Part shown: positions 1 to 11,731 of the stretch, piece by piece
How positions within the stretch are numbered: the stretch's first letter is position 1
Layout: every line of letters starts with the position of its first letter
Assembly: GCF_024679095.1 (NCBI RefSeq)
Contig: NC_066553.1
Span: 8,346,030-8,410,029, forward strand
Reading direction: 5' to 3'
From: Eriocheir sinensis
Lineage: Eukaryota; Arthropoda; Malacostraca; Decapoda; Varunidae
Length of the DNA stretch: 64,000 bases
Position numbers and translations under genes: made by a program
Notes under the pieces: model-generated
What the model was told of the DNA's origin: nothing
Databases searched by the model: none
What the model saw: the letters and a program-made list of their open reading frames with translations, nothing else

Positions 1-4
1 TATA

Positions 5-167
5 CAGTCGTCCCTCAAATAGTTCGGTTTCAGTTTTATACGGCTTGTCATGGAAGATCTTTTAGGATTTTTAAATTTCCTGCTCGTCGGGAAATTTAAA
101 AATCCTAAAAAATCCACATAAAACCAAAACTGAACTATTGGAAACTGTACTATTTGAGGGACAACTG
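5..167. mobile_element. Fold-back MITE, Tc1/mariner type
   Basis: The ends are inverted copies (CAGTCGTCCCTCAAATAG at the left, and its near-complement at 148-167). TA dinucleotides flank the unit at 3-4 and 168-169, as expected for Tc1/mariner target duplication. A second inverted pair around 64-110 makes almost the whole 163 bp fold back on itself. There is no coding capacity, so this is a non-autonomous element. Assignment to mariner rests on the TA flanks and TIR style only. Confidence 0.7.
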
Positions 168-535
168 TAATTACTATTATGTCTGAAATTCCGGACAATT
201 GGGAACAGTTCAGGAATTAAGAACGGGAAAAACACAAACATACTTCATGCACCAAGGGCAGACTGCTAACTGAAATGTCATGGCCGTACAGCACCGTACG
301 TCTAACAGATTTCCTTCTGCGACGCAAATGAATCCCCCATGCCGGGATTCTGGACAACGATAGTAATCTAGGGTTAATGTGTTTTTCGAGTGACAAATTA
401 TCCTGAGCAATAACTCCAACATTCTTTTCCCTTTTCTCTTTTGCAATATGTTAATTTTTAACTTAATAAATTAGTAAGGTTCTGTTATTTATACTCTTTG
501 CCATCATTTTTCTTTTATTTCCACTGAGGTGAGGA
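168..535. other. Unassigned AT-rich segment
   Basis: No gene, repeat or RNA is recognised. The 78-codon minus-strand reading frame at 210-446 has no domain and no splice context. Confidence 0.5.
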
Positions 536-570
536 GTGTGTGTGTGTGTGTGTGTATTTACCTAGTTGTG

Positions 571-614
<44 letters not shown>
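536..614. repeat. (GT)n with embedded LINE tail
   Basis: Two GT tracts (about 536-554 and 571-614) flank a 16-bp piece reading ATTTACCTAGTTG, the reverse complement of the 3' tail of LINE family A. This is the left end of a chain of retroelement pieces that runs to 2245. Confidence 0.85.
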
Positions 615-617
<3 letters not shown>

Positions 618-724
618 TCACCCACAGCCTGATCACGAGCTGGACCCGCCATTGCCAGCAAGTACCCTCCCAATAAGAGCAAGGCTCATTAGTCGACCTC
701 TTGGTACTGCTGGGACCTTTGTGC
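615..724 (-). mobile_element. Fragment of tRNA-derived SINE, 3' part
   Basis: This 110-bp segment closely matches 31880-31985, the 3' part of the full-length SINE at 31880-32140. Shared stretches include CCAGCAAGTACCCTCCC and GCAAGGCTCATTAGTCGA. The tRNA-like head is missing. It lies between a GT tract and the tail of LINE A1. Confidence 0.75.
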
Positions 725-1817
725 GTATTTACCTAGTTGTATTTACCTAGTTGTGACATACGGGAAAAGAGCTACGCTCGCACTGTCCCATCTCCATATC
801 CGCTCTTGTCCAACTTTTCCTTAAAATCATGAATGTTTCTTGCACAAACCACCTCCTCCTCCAGCCTATTCCATAGCTCAATGGTTCTGTTGGGAAGCTA
901 AACTTTTTCACATCTCTCCTACACGTGGTTGCCCTCAACTTCTTTCCATGTCCTCTCGTTTCTCTCTCGTTCCACACACACAGGTCCTCTCTGTCCAAAT
1001 GCTCCACTCCACTCGCCACCCTGTACACCGCTATCAGGTCTCCTCTTTCTCTTCTTCTCTCCAGGGTTGTGAGCCCCATGCTGTTGAGTCTCTCCTCATA
1101 AGTCCGATCCATAAGTTCCGGTACCATCTTAGTTGCCACTCTCTGCACTCTTTCCAGCTTTCTTATGTTCTTCTTTTCGTGAGGAGACCAGACCACTGCT
1201 GCATACTCCAACCTTGACCTTATCATTGTAACTATTATTTTCTTCATCATCTCTTTGTCCAAATACACAAACGCCACCCTTATGTTCCTGAGCAAATTCA
1301 TAGTTTGTCCCGTTATCCTGTTGATGTGTTTGTCCGGTGACATGTTTTCTGAGATAGTCACTCCCAAATCTTTTTCTTCCATTCCTCTGCATATTATCTC
1401 ACTTCCCATCTTATAATCATATTCACATCTTCTACCACTCCTACCAAACTATTTTTTTACATTTCCCAAGGTTGAATTCCATCTGCCATGTACCACTCCA
1501 CTCCCATATTTTATCCAGGTCCCTCTGCAATGCCTCACAGTCCTTCACATCATTCACTCGTCTCAATAGCTTTGCATCATCTGCAAACAAACTCACATAG
1601 TTGGTCACTCCGTCCACCATATCATTTATATAAACAGCAAATATTATTGGGGCCAACACCGAGCCTTGTGGGACCCCACTCATCACGGGGCACTGGTTTG
1701 AAACCTTGTCCCTGATTATCGTCCTCATTTCCCTGTTAGTTAGGAAGTCCCCCAGCCATTCATTCCACCCCTATTTTTAATTTTCCAAATTAGTCGTCTG
1801 TGCAGTACTTTATGAAA
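725..1817 (-). mobile_element. LINE family A copy A1, 5'-truncated
   Basis: Minus-strand reverse transcriptase remnant of a CR1/Jockey-like non-LTR element. The frame at 1728-1441 holds the RT core: the SGVPQGSVLAP block and the catalytic FADD. The frame at 1409-747 holds the C-terminal region (LEYAAVVWSPHEKK, LERVQRVATKMVPEL, TTLERRRERGDLIAVYRV). The two frames are out of phase across about 1410-1440, so the copy is dead. Its 3' end is the double tail CTAGGTAAATACAA followed by AC repeats in element orientation. Its truncated 5' end abuts another AC tract at 1818-1841. Clade assignment is inferred from motif style. Confidence 0.85.
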
Positions 1818-1841
1818 TGTGTGTGTGTGTCTGTGTGTGTG

Positions 1842-2222
1842 TATTTACCTAGTTGTATTTACCTGGTTGTGAAATACAGGAAAAGAGCCATACTAGGCTT
1901 GTGCTGTCCCGTCTCCATAACGCTTATTTTCCAGTTTGGCTTTAAATTCATGAATCGTTTTTCTACAGTCTCCTCGTCAAGTCCGTTCCATGTTGTTATG
2001 CTTCTGTATGGAAAACTGTATTTCTTGACGTCTCTCCTACTGTCGCTCTTCTTCAATTTCTTACTATTCCCTCTTGCCACACTCCTGTTACGTACCACTA
2101 AGTCTTCCCTGTCCAATTTCTCCAATCCCTCTTGTATCCTGTATAATGCTATTAGGTCCCCTCTCTCTCTCCTCCTCTCCAGTGTTGTTAGTCCCAATTT
2201 CTCCAGTCTTTTTTCATAAGTA
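1842..2222 (-). mobile_element. LINE family A copy A2, 3' end only
   Basis: Minus-strand fragment carrying only the last part of the RT protein (KLGLTTLERRRERGDLIALYRI, then RRDVKKYSFPYRSITTWNGLDEETV) plus the 3' UTR with the GAGCC(A/G)TACTAGGCT motif and the CTAGGTAAATAC tail. AC/GT tracts lie on both sides (1818-1841 and 2224-2245), so the copy appears inserted inside a microsatellite. Confidence 0.85.
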
Positions 2223-2245
2223 AGTGTGTGTGTGTGTGTGTGTGT
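2223..2245. repeat. (GT)n microsatellite
   Basis: A pure GT run abutting the truncated 5' end of LINE A2. Confidence 0.9.
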
Positions 2246-2769
2246 TCCTGCATGAGTACTGAATATATGATTTGAATATATGATTTTATGTAAGCATGGT
2301 ATATGGAAAGCAGAGATAAGATCTCTCTCCCTAAAAGAAATAGCTTTCCTTACTATAGAGGGGTGGGCAATTAAAAACATTTTTTTAGAGCTCAGATTTT
2401 TCTCACTCGTAAGCACATCCCAGTAAGTGGGAAATGAAGGAAACAGTATATTAAGGTGCATAAATTATGCACTAAATACATTTCATACAGCTCACTCCAG
2501 ATCAACTGGATTAAAAAAATTGATGTATATTTCAAGACAGACCAGGATTTGATTCTAGATCTTTTAAACAATGGGTTTAGCTTTTAGATTCAAGATTTGT
2601 AGCTCAAGAATGTTCTGACAAATGTTGTATCATCCTGTCTCCTTCAAACGTTTTCTGTATTTTTACCATATGCTATATATGTGTATATAGTTGATTGTAA
2701 TTAAAGAAGAAGGATGGTGGTGTAATACATTATCAGCTGGAGCCTAAAGTAAGATGGGCATCTCTGCAG
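2246..2769. other. Intron leading to zinc-finger exon 1
   Basis: AT-rich sequence without recognisable genes. It ends in the acceptor CATCTCTGCAG at 2759-2769. Confidence 0.6.
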
Positions 2770-3123
2770 GTGGGGCTGGACAGAGGTGAATACTGGACTG
2801 CTGCAACGACTCCCAAGCAGTCATGGACCTGCCCTAGTAACATCAAGATCCACAAGTGTCCCTACTGTGAATATTCCTCCAATCTTTTGCCCCGCCTCAA
2901 AAGACACTTAATTGTTCATACTGGAGAGAGGCCGTTTGCTTGCCCTCATTGTCCATACAGTTGCTCAAGGAAAGGAAATCTTGAAACACATATTCGAACC
3001 CATACAGGGGAGAAACCTTACCCATGTCCCCACTGTCCCTACCGTTCATCCAGGATGTTTTCACTGAAGAGCCACATCACCTCAAGGCATCCACACCAGA
3101 CTCTTGGCTCTCTCAACGCTTGA
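2770..3123 (+). CDS. C2H2 zinc-finger terminal exon 1 (BTB-ZF/lola-like)
   Basis: Terminal coding exon, 117 codons and a TGA. It opens directly after the acceptor CTCTGCAG with a whole codon (GTG, Val), so the upstream intron is phase 0 and the exon does not start with ATG. It encodes three C2H2 fingers at residues 30-50, 58-78 and 86-107. The first linker is TGERP and the second TGEKP, and the last finger has four residues between its histidines. Proteins of this kind bind DNA in the nucleus. A dimerising BTB domain supplied by upstream shared exons is inferred, since none is in the window. A poly(A) signal AATAAA lies at 3762-3767, before the acceptor of the next exon. Fingers 2 and 3 resemble those of exons 2-4, pointing to tandem duplication. 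Confidence 0.85.
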   Translation: MGLDRGEYWTAATTPKQSWTCPSNIKIHKCPYCEYSSNLLPRLKRHLIVHTGERPFACPHCPYSCSRKGNLETHIRTHTGEKPYPCPHCPYRSSRMFSLKSHITSRHPHQTLGSLNA

Positions 3124-3916
3124 TTTAATTTCATCATTGCAAAATATTAGGAGATGAAAATTGTATCAAATAGAAAGATGTTGTTTGTTGTTAGTGAACT
3201 TTCAAGACTTTTCCCCAGTTTGTTGCGTATATACAAAAATGATAGCATATAAAAGTGATGTTTTTATTTTGAAACATTATAAGAATGTTTTCACTATGGC
3301 TATTTAACAGTATGTCTTCAATGTCTTGTACGTTTGCATATGGATAAAATGTACATTCCAACATATTTACTAAGTTTTGTTTATAATCAAAAGCATACTT
3401 ATGTGCAGGATTGAAAAATCAAATCTTTAACTTACTGGAGAGTTTTCATAGTTGTGTTTTTATGGAATTCTCACTCCTTGAAGCTCATCTCATATATGGT
3501 ACTGATACTTTGAAGATGGATTACTTCACATTTATTTAGAGTTCAGTGTAATAGTTTTGTAGACGTGTAAAGAGGCACACAACTGCAAACAGAAGTCAAA
3601 AATAGTCTTCTATAACTGAATTGCAATCATTCAGAGTGAACATGAAAAAATCAGAACTGTAGTGGAGGATGCAGAAACTGAATAGTTTTCTTTATTTTTA
3701 TAAAAAACAAATGTTGATATTGAAGCTTATATCTTTAAACCATAATAGTGAAAGGTGGAAGAATAAATTATAAGTTAGATCTTCCTAGCTTGCAGGGAAA
3801 TACTTGAGTGGCTTTTTATCACATTAAAAAAAACATAAATGAAGTTGTTGAATAAAGAGTTCATGATGTCATCATGACACCTGGGTGACCCTGAGTAAGT
3901 CAGACATCCTCAACAG
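3124..3916 (+). other. 3' UTR of exon 1 and intron before exon 2
   Basis: AT-rich. AATAAA hexamers at 3762 and 3850 could end exon 1 transcripts. The acceptor CCTCAACAG ends at 3916. No other feature was seen. Confidence 0.5.
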
Positions 3917-4264
3917 ATGTGGATTGGCAGAAGAGGAGGAGGTGGAGGAGGAGTTATGACTGCTGGCTGGGGAGCCCGTGGCAGCTCTTCCTCCACCGGG
4001 AAGCTACACCACTGCCCCTACTGCGACTACTCCTCTAATGTCACCACAAACCTCAAGAATCACCTTCACACTCATACAGGAGAAAAGCCATTCTCCTGCC
4101 CCTTATGTACTTTCTCTTTCGCAACCAAAGACCGACTAACAACACACATTCGCACACACACTGGGGAGAAGCCTTTTCAGTGTAGTGTGTGTGCCTACCG
4201 GTCATCACGGAAGGATTCACTAAAAAATCACATGCTAACTCATCAAAGCCATGAAAATTCATAA
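3917..4264 (+). CDS. C2H2 zinc-finger terminal exon 2
   Basis: 115 codons and a TAA, beginning at ATG directly after CCTCAACAG, so this exon could either be spliced in phase 0 or start translation itself. A glycine run (residues 7-12) and a Ser-rich stretch precede three fingers at residues 33-53, 61-81 and 89-109, joined by two exact TGEKPF linkers. The third finger helix reads SRKDSLKNH, nearly the same as in exons 3 and 4, which suggests a shared DNA half-site. The glycine run comes from GGA/GGT codons. The next strong AATAAA is at 5095-5100. No frameshift or lost zinc ligand was seen. Confidence 0.85.
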   Translation: MWIGRRGGGGGGVMTAGWGARGSSSSTGKLHHCPYCDYSSNVTTNLKNHLHTHTGEKPFSCPLCTFSFATKDRLTTHIRTHTGEKPFQCSVCAYRSSRKDSLKNHMLTHQSHENS

Positions 4265-4611
4265 GATTTGATTACAATAATAAGTGTAATTATTAATGTA
4301 CTGTTCTATGTTAGCATGATACTACACAAAAACTGTATTGCTATGCTTTATATTTTGTATTGGATATTTCATGTTATGTTTTCTTTGTCTGAAAGGCAAA
4401 GTGGATAAAATAATGACACATGAAATTGAAATGAATATCCTCATGCTTCTTCAACCACAATATTACAGAACAAAAAAGTTTATCCAGAGATTTGGAATCT
4501 GTCTCATGCTATCATAGGGGAAAAATTAAACCAGGATTTTTTTTTTTTTTTTTTTTTTTTTTCCCATTCAAAACTTTATACAAAAATATGGCAGTTTTAT
4601 TCAAATTTCTT
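4265..4611 (+). other. 3' UTR / intronic sequence with poly(T)
   Basis: AT-rich, with a T run at about 4540-4562 directly before the SINE. Nothing else was recognised. Confidence 0.5.
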
Positions 4612-4790
4612 GCAAAGGAGTGCAGTGATCTAATGGGTTAGAGCATCAACCTATGGAAGTTAAGAGCCAGGGTGAGGAGGTTTGAACCCCAGTTCTGCCA
4701 CATGACATCCGGAGGGGCATCGAGTCTTAGACCCTGAGCCATGGGTACACGAGTAAAAGCTGTCGAGAAAAGGAAGACTGAAATTTATCT
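4612..4790 (+). mobile_element. tRNA-derived SINE
   Basis: An A-box-like segment (TAATGGGTTAGAGCATC, near 4633) and a B-box (GGTTTGAACCCC, near 4679) are spaced as in a tRNA promoter, followed by a short unrelated body. No acceptor-stem pairing supports a functional tRNA, so a Pol III-type SINE is the better reading. Confidence 0.65.
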
Positions 4791-5263
4791 TACAAATGTA
4801 ATTTTGAATACTTATGCTACTTAGCCATTAAAGAAAATACTGTGAAAAACAGTTTCTGTGCAGTGATAGATGAAAGGCTACTGCCACTGCTACTGTATTT
4901 TTTTAATTCATCATTTCATACTGCACAATGTTAGTCAATAGTTAAGATGTTGCATATTCTGCCTTTCAACAAAGGAGTTTCAGGATGATAATTTGTTTAC
5001 ACAAAGCTTCATAAATTATAAATAATTAACATATAGAATTTGTTTAACGAAAAGAAATATTGATTCATATTAACTGTTATCTTGTGAAAAGTTTAATAAA
5101 AGTATAATTATCTCAAGAGACATGTGTTGTGTCTGTCCTACAACATTTCTTGTGTCAAAGTAAGCTTTTGTTGGAATAATCTTACTCTCTTAAGAGCCTG
5201 ATGACATAGATGTAACAGTTCCCATGCTAAGGGACAGAAAAGTAAGATATACATTTTCAACAG
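4791..5263 (+). other. Intron before exon 3
   Basis: AT-rich. It contains AATAAA at 5095-5100, a plausible 3' end for exon 2 transcripts, and ends in the acceptor TTTTCAACAG at 5263. Confidence 0.5.
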
Positions 5264-5632
5264 GTGGGGTTGGAGGATGCCACACTGAGGATGGGCATGA
5301 CAGGAGCCCCACCAGAAGCAACTGCCTCCAGTCTCCCACATAATGTACTGAAGTGTCCATATTGTAAATTTATCACCCTTGTTGACACTAGTTTCAGGAA
5401 GCATATTTTAACTCATACAAGAGAAAAGCCATACATGTGCTCAGTATGTTCCTTTACCCTAACTACAAAGGCAAGCCTTCAGAAACACATGCGTACACAC
5501 ACTGGAGAAAAGCCGTATGCTTGCAGCGTGTGCTCGTACAGATCTGCAAGAAAAGATACCCTAAACACACACATGTTGATTCACAGAAGAGTGCAAATTT
5601 TTCCATCAGTGGAGAGCCCAGATAATAATTAG
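5264..5632 (+). CDS. C2H2 zinc-finger terminal exon 3
   Basis: 122 codons and a TAG, starting with GTG after TTTTCAACAG (phase 0). Three fingers lie at residues 31-51, 59-79 and 87-107. The first linker is TREKP, with Arg in place of the Gly that caps the preceding helix in canonical TGEKP linkers. This may loosen the coupling of fingers 1 and 2. The second linker is canonical. The third-finger helix ARKDTLNTH groups with exons 2 and 4. A 15-residue non-finger tail ends in SPDNN. A poly(A) signal AATAAA lies at 6036-6041. Confidence 0.85.
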   Translation: MGLEDATLRMGMTGAPPEATASSLPHNVLKCPYCKFITLVDTSFRKHILTHTREKPYMCSVCSFTLTTKASLQKHMRTHTGEKPYACSVCSYRSARKDTLNTHMLIHRRVQIFPSVESPDNN

Positions 5633-6120
5633 TGAATATGATCAACATGTGTTTGACAGCTTTCATAGTTGTGGACCTGATTTTATTTTATTTGTTTTAT
5701 TATAATAGAAAAAAATAATGTTTTACTTCTCGGAGATGTAGTGTCCCAAAGATGATGGAAAAATTTTCATATATGCTATAGATAATTGTCAATAGCATAT
5801 ATTTTTCATGGTACAAGATATGCACAATACTTATTGGTTAGTACCTGTTACACAACTCTGCAGAACCTGCATAAATATTTTCCATTTAATATACTGAAAT
5901 GAACGTTTGTTGAGCTCACCTAACAATGCTTGAAGGTATAGATTTTATGTAACCATCAAAACAGACTTCCATTTACTGTAATGCATACTATGTTGACCAA
6001 TATGATTGTGCATCTTGATGTTATTTTCATTACTTAATAAATCTTATCATAATAGTAAAGGGCTACTACTGTAAAGTGCCCTTTTATTCTGAAAATAAAC
6101 CAGCTGGGCATTCCCAACAG
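5633..6120 (+). other. 3' UTR of exon 3 and intron before exon 4
   Basis: AT-rich. Includes AATAAA at 6036-6041 and the acceptor CATTCCCAACAG ending at 6120. Confidence 0.5.
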
Positions 6121-6471
6121 ATGAGTCTGGCGGGTGTTGAACCAACGCTTAATCCAGGAATTGTTCCCCTTGAGGAGAGGAGCCAAGCTGGAGACAAGTC
6201 ATACCAGTGCCCTTACTGCACATACAAGACCAAACTCACTTCAAGCATAAAAAACCACATACGCACTCACACTGGAGAGAAGCCCTTCACTTGTTCCTAC
6301 TGCTCAGCATCATTTACCACCAAGGAGAGACTGAAGACACACACATTTATTCATACTGGAGAAAAGCCATTTGCTTGCTCCTACTGTTCTCATCGCACAT
6401 CTCGCAAAGACTCTCTGAAAATTCATGTGTTAACTTTTCATACAGCATCACCATACCATGGTATGAAGTAG
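6121..6471 (+). CDS. C2H2 zinc-finger terminal exon 4
   Basis: 116 codons and a TAG, beginning at ATG just after TTCCCAACAG. An open frame continues upstream to 6076, but the acceptor marks the likely exon edge. Three fingers lie at residues 30-50, 58-78 and 86-107, with TGEKPF linkers and four residues between the final histidines. The finger 3 helix SRKDSLKIH matches exon 2. Finger 2 (FTTKERLKTH) resembles finger 2 of exons 2 and 3. A poly(A) signal lies at 7032-7037, after a long TA microsatellite in the presumed 3' UTR. Confidence 0.85.
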   Translation: MSLAGVEPTLNPGIVPLEERSQAGDKSYQCPYCTYKTKLTSSIKNHIRTHTGEKPFTCSYCSASFTTKERLKTHTFIHTGEKPFACSYCSHRTSRKDSLKIHVLTFHTASPYHGMK

Positions 6472-8183
<1,712 letters not shown>

Positions 8184-8800
8184 GCGCACCTTTTTCACTT
8201 TAAAGAATGCCAGAAAGTTACCCCTGCGTGGTAAACGCTGAAGGTAGGTACAAATTCTGTTTTACTTTTTTCTTCGATCTGCCTTTTTCCGCCGTAATTT
8301 TTAAGTTTCTGTGGGGTTTCTGTGGGTCAGCATGACTCCTAGGCCACCACACAACTTCTCCGTGCCATTCTCAGTGTTTCCATGACTGTAACAATGGCAG
8401 GAGGAAAGTGTTTTGTATCTTTCGCGTCTGATTCCACGCCTGAGTGTCCACAGCCAGTGACCTCGACTCCTCATAAGCCTCCTCTTGCTCCTAAAAGAGC
8501 TCTCAGTGTGAGCACAATTGAGAGAGAGCTGAAACTGACTTTTCAAACTTCGAAAGTGTTGTATATATGGTGAGAAAGGATTATATGAGACTGGTGTCTA
8601 TAAATGTGAATGGTTTAGGTGGTGAGGAAAAGAGGAAAGTGATGATTAAAAATTTTGTAAATGGTAGGGTGGATGTCTTGGGAGTGAGTGAAACACATAT
8701 TTGAGGAACTGGTGTGAGTGATGGTAGAGAAGGTACGTGGGAGGGTGTGCCTTGGGGGTGTTGTATGGACGGGGGTAGATGAGAAGTATAGAGGCAGGAG

Positions 8801-9663
8801 CATAGCTGGGCACGATAACAGAAAACCTTATTCCCGATAACTGATAATGGAAAACCTTATCGGTGATAACCGATATTCGTTAACTGGAAACACAAATGTA
8901 GGTGATAACAGATAACCGATACCCGATATTAATCCACAATTCCAATACTAGCTAGCGATAAGTCTGATAGGCGAAAATGATACTATATTGATATTTCAAA
9001 TAAAAAACATAGATGAATTCAAAATTTTATTATCTGTATTTTAGAAAACTTACAAAACCTGAAAACCACACGTTGACACGTACATATGGACGGTAATACT
9101 AGAAACGCCTGAACCGGTGGTGTGTTATTTGGCGTCCCCACCATCAAAAATGGCGCTTTTGTTCACAAACACTGGTCTCTTGTGAACTGCGCATGCTCAG
9201 ACCAACAAGCGTAGACCTGTACAGTCTCACAAAACTTTTTAACCGTAATTAAGAGTTGTTGGAAGGCTGAATCAGACATACAGTACCACTACCACCATCC
9301 CCGTTGTTTCTAGAACGACACTCTGTACAAGTTGTATTTACATGTACAGAGTGTCGTTCTAGAAACAGCGAGGATGGTGGTACTGTATGTCTGATTCAGC
9401 CTTCCAGCAACTCTTAATTACGGTTAAAAAGCTTTGTAAGACTGTACAGGTCTACGCTTGCTGGTCTGAGCATGGGCAGTAGGGAGGAGACAACGTTTTT
9501 TTTTTCTGAGAGGCGGAAAAAAAGTAGCGATTATCGCTGGTTTGCTTACAAAAGTAACGAAGATACCAATATATATTTAAATAAGTAGCGGATGGCCGAT
9601 AACCCGATTTTGTTAGCAGTGATAAAGTATCGCGATAACTTATCACGATAACGCCCAGCTATG
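8801..9663. mobile_element. hAT-like non-autonomous element inserted in the LINE
   Basis: The ends are CATAGCTGGGC and its exact complement, and both flanks carry the 8-bp duplication GGCAGGAG (8793-8800 and 9664-9671). An 8-bp duplication fits the hAT superfamily. The subterminal regions are rich in CGATAAC-type motifs in both orientations. The middle holds a long hairpin (9186-9480). There is no transposase. Excising the unit rejoins the LINE endonuclease text, so the insertion postdates the LINE. Confidence 0.85.
9186..9480. repeat. Long inverted repeat (about 140-bp arms)
   Basis: Arms 9186-9329 and 9343-9480 are near-perfect inverted copies around a loop of about 13 nt. Transcribed from either strand it would give a long, nearly fully paired hairpin RNA. 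Confidence 0.85.
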
Positions 9664-10569
9664 GGCAGGAGTAAGGAAGGATGTGCTATTGTGATGTCTG
9701 AAAGAGTGTGGAATGGTGTGACTGATTATGGTTGGAAGGGATCAAGAATTGTGTGGGTGAAAGGAAAAGTAGGTTTAGTAAAGTATGCATGGGTGTGTAT
9801 TTATGCACCAGTAAATGTGAAAAGTAAAAAAGGACTGAGAGAAAGGGAAGCTTTTTGGGAGGAAGTAAATACATGTCTAAAGAGCTTTGAGAAAGAAAGG
9901 AAACTTATTATGATGGGAGATATGAATGCTAAAGTGGGTGATGGATGTGGTGGGAAAATGGGGGATACCTGGGAAGAATGAAAATGGAGAGTGCCTGGTG
10001 GATGTCTGTGCTGAGAGGGGAATGTTCCTAGCAAACACCTTCTTTCAGCACAAGAATATCCACCAATACACATGGAGGAGGGGAGAAGATAATGAGCAAA
10101 AAGGATTGATTGATTATGTGGCAGTAGATGAAAGACTTGGAAAAGAAATTTGTGACGCGAAGGTAGTAAGAGGAATGTTCGATGGATCTAACCATCTTGC
10201 AGTGCTGGCAAAGTTAAAGCTGAAAGAAAAGTGGGTGTTTGAAAAGAAAGGTGAAGTAAAAAAGGAAATACTGAAGATAGAAAAGTTACATGAAAAAGAA
10301 ATAAAAGATGAGTATAAACATGAACTGGCAGAGGCCTTAAGTGAAAAATGGGAAAGTGTAAAAGATAGTACAAATATTGAAAAAGGTTTTGGAACATTTA
10401 AAGAAATATTGGTAACTACAACAAAAAAGTGTTAGGGATGAAAGTGGTGAGAGATGGAAAAAGAAAAGGAAATTCATGGTGGACAGAAGAGATAAGGAGG
10501 ATAGTAAAAGAGAAAAAGGAACTTTTAAGAAAACTCAAGAAAGAAATGTGGCTGAGCAAATATATTTAA

Positions 10570-11731
10570 AGTCGGACGAGTACATGTTTTTCGCTCAGCG
10601 TGGCCGGGAAACCCTAAATTACCATGTGGTGAGGTTTGTTTTCGTAAAATTAAAACCCCTTCCCCTTGGGGGGGCTTTAGAGTAATAGTCGGACATGCGC
10701 GTCATAAGACGCTCTTGTCAACATATGCGGTATCATTCGTATATACGTAAAAATTGCATTAGAATATTTTATTTCTTCGTAAATTTTGTCATTTGTCATC
10801 CTCTCTTCTTCATGCGGAGAGGCAGGGGAGGAAGAGAGGTGCCACCACGCCAGTGCCAAGCGAGAGACAGACGGGAAAAGTATGTCGTACTTTTCTCTCC
10901 TCTCCAGCCAAAAAAACGTCCTGACAAATGATGTACAAGCGCAAGGCAACCAGAAAAAGTCACCAACATCAAGAGGGCTTATGGAGCGGCCAAACCTCAG
11001 AAAACAAGCAAGAGAGTAGTGTAGAAGCAAGGCACTCCCGCGGCACTCGCGCTACCTGGCCACAATGAGGAAGGTGGCGCCTTCTGACACCCTCACCTGC
11101 GAGTGAGTAATACTTTCTTAGAAAGGGGGACCAGATGCCTTATCATTCTGAGGTAAGTCAACAAGGTATATACAGTCATATGTGAGAATTTCATACCAAT
11201 CAGATAAATACAAATGGCAAGACAGGGAGAAATGTAAAAAAAATCTTTAGGAGCCGATATCTCGAAAAGTATCTTTTTAACCTTCAAATAATTTCACAAA
11301 ATCGGTAAAACGTCTGAATGACTTTGTTAGGTATCATTTTAAACTACAACTAAAGGGCGATTTTTTGTTGGAAATGGATTTTCAAAAATGTCAAAAGAAA
11401 ACGGGACACAGAGTGGAGAAAATAATAAGTGACAAAAAATTGTAATTTTTTTTCTTCGAAGACAAAACAAAAAATCAAAAATTCACTTCCAACAAAATGT
11501 AGATAGGTAAACAAAGTTTCTATGGTATTTTTTTTCAAAGCGATTAACTGAAAAATAAAGCCTGTGAAACAAAAAAATGAAAAACACGCTTTGTTTGAGT
11601 CTCTCCTAAACTTCACCCGATTTTGATGAAATTCGCAGAATATCATTTCTTTACATCAACAAACAACATACTACAATTTCAAAGCTATTGGACGTACCAT
11701 ATGCGCAGGAGGAGACCCATAGGCGCGCCCC
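10570..11731. mobile_element. Unclassified insertion between TTAA sites
   Basis: LINE text stops at 10569 and resumes after 11731, and both junctions carry TTAA (10566-10569 and 11732-11735). Duplicated TTAA suggests a piggyBac- or Kolobok-type element, but I see no convincing terminal inverted repeats and no transposase. AGTCGGAC-like text occurs at the left end and again near 10686, so the insert may be composite. Confidence 0.5.

Noticed and set aside
840..1217. Plus-strand 125-codon frame
   Set aside because: It lies antisense to the LINE A1 reverse transcriptase frame and has no domain of its own.
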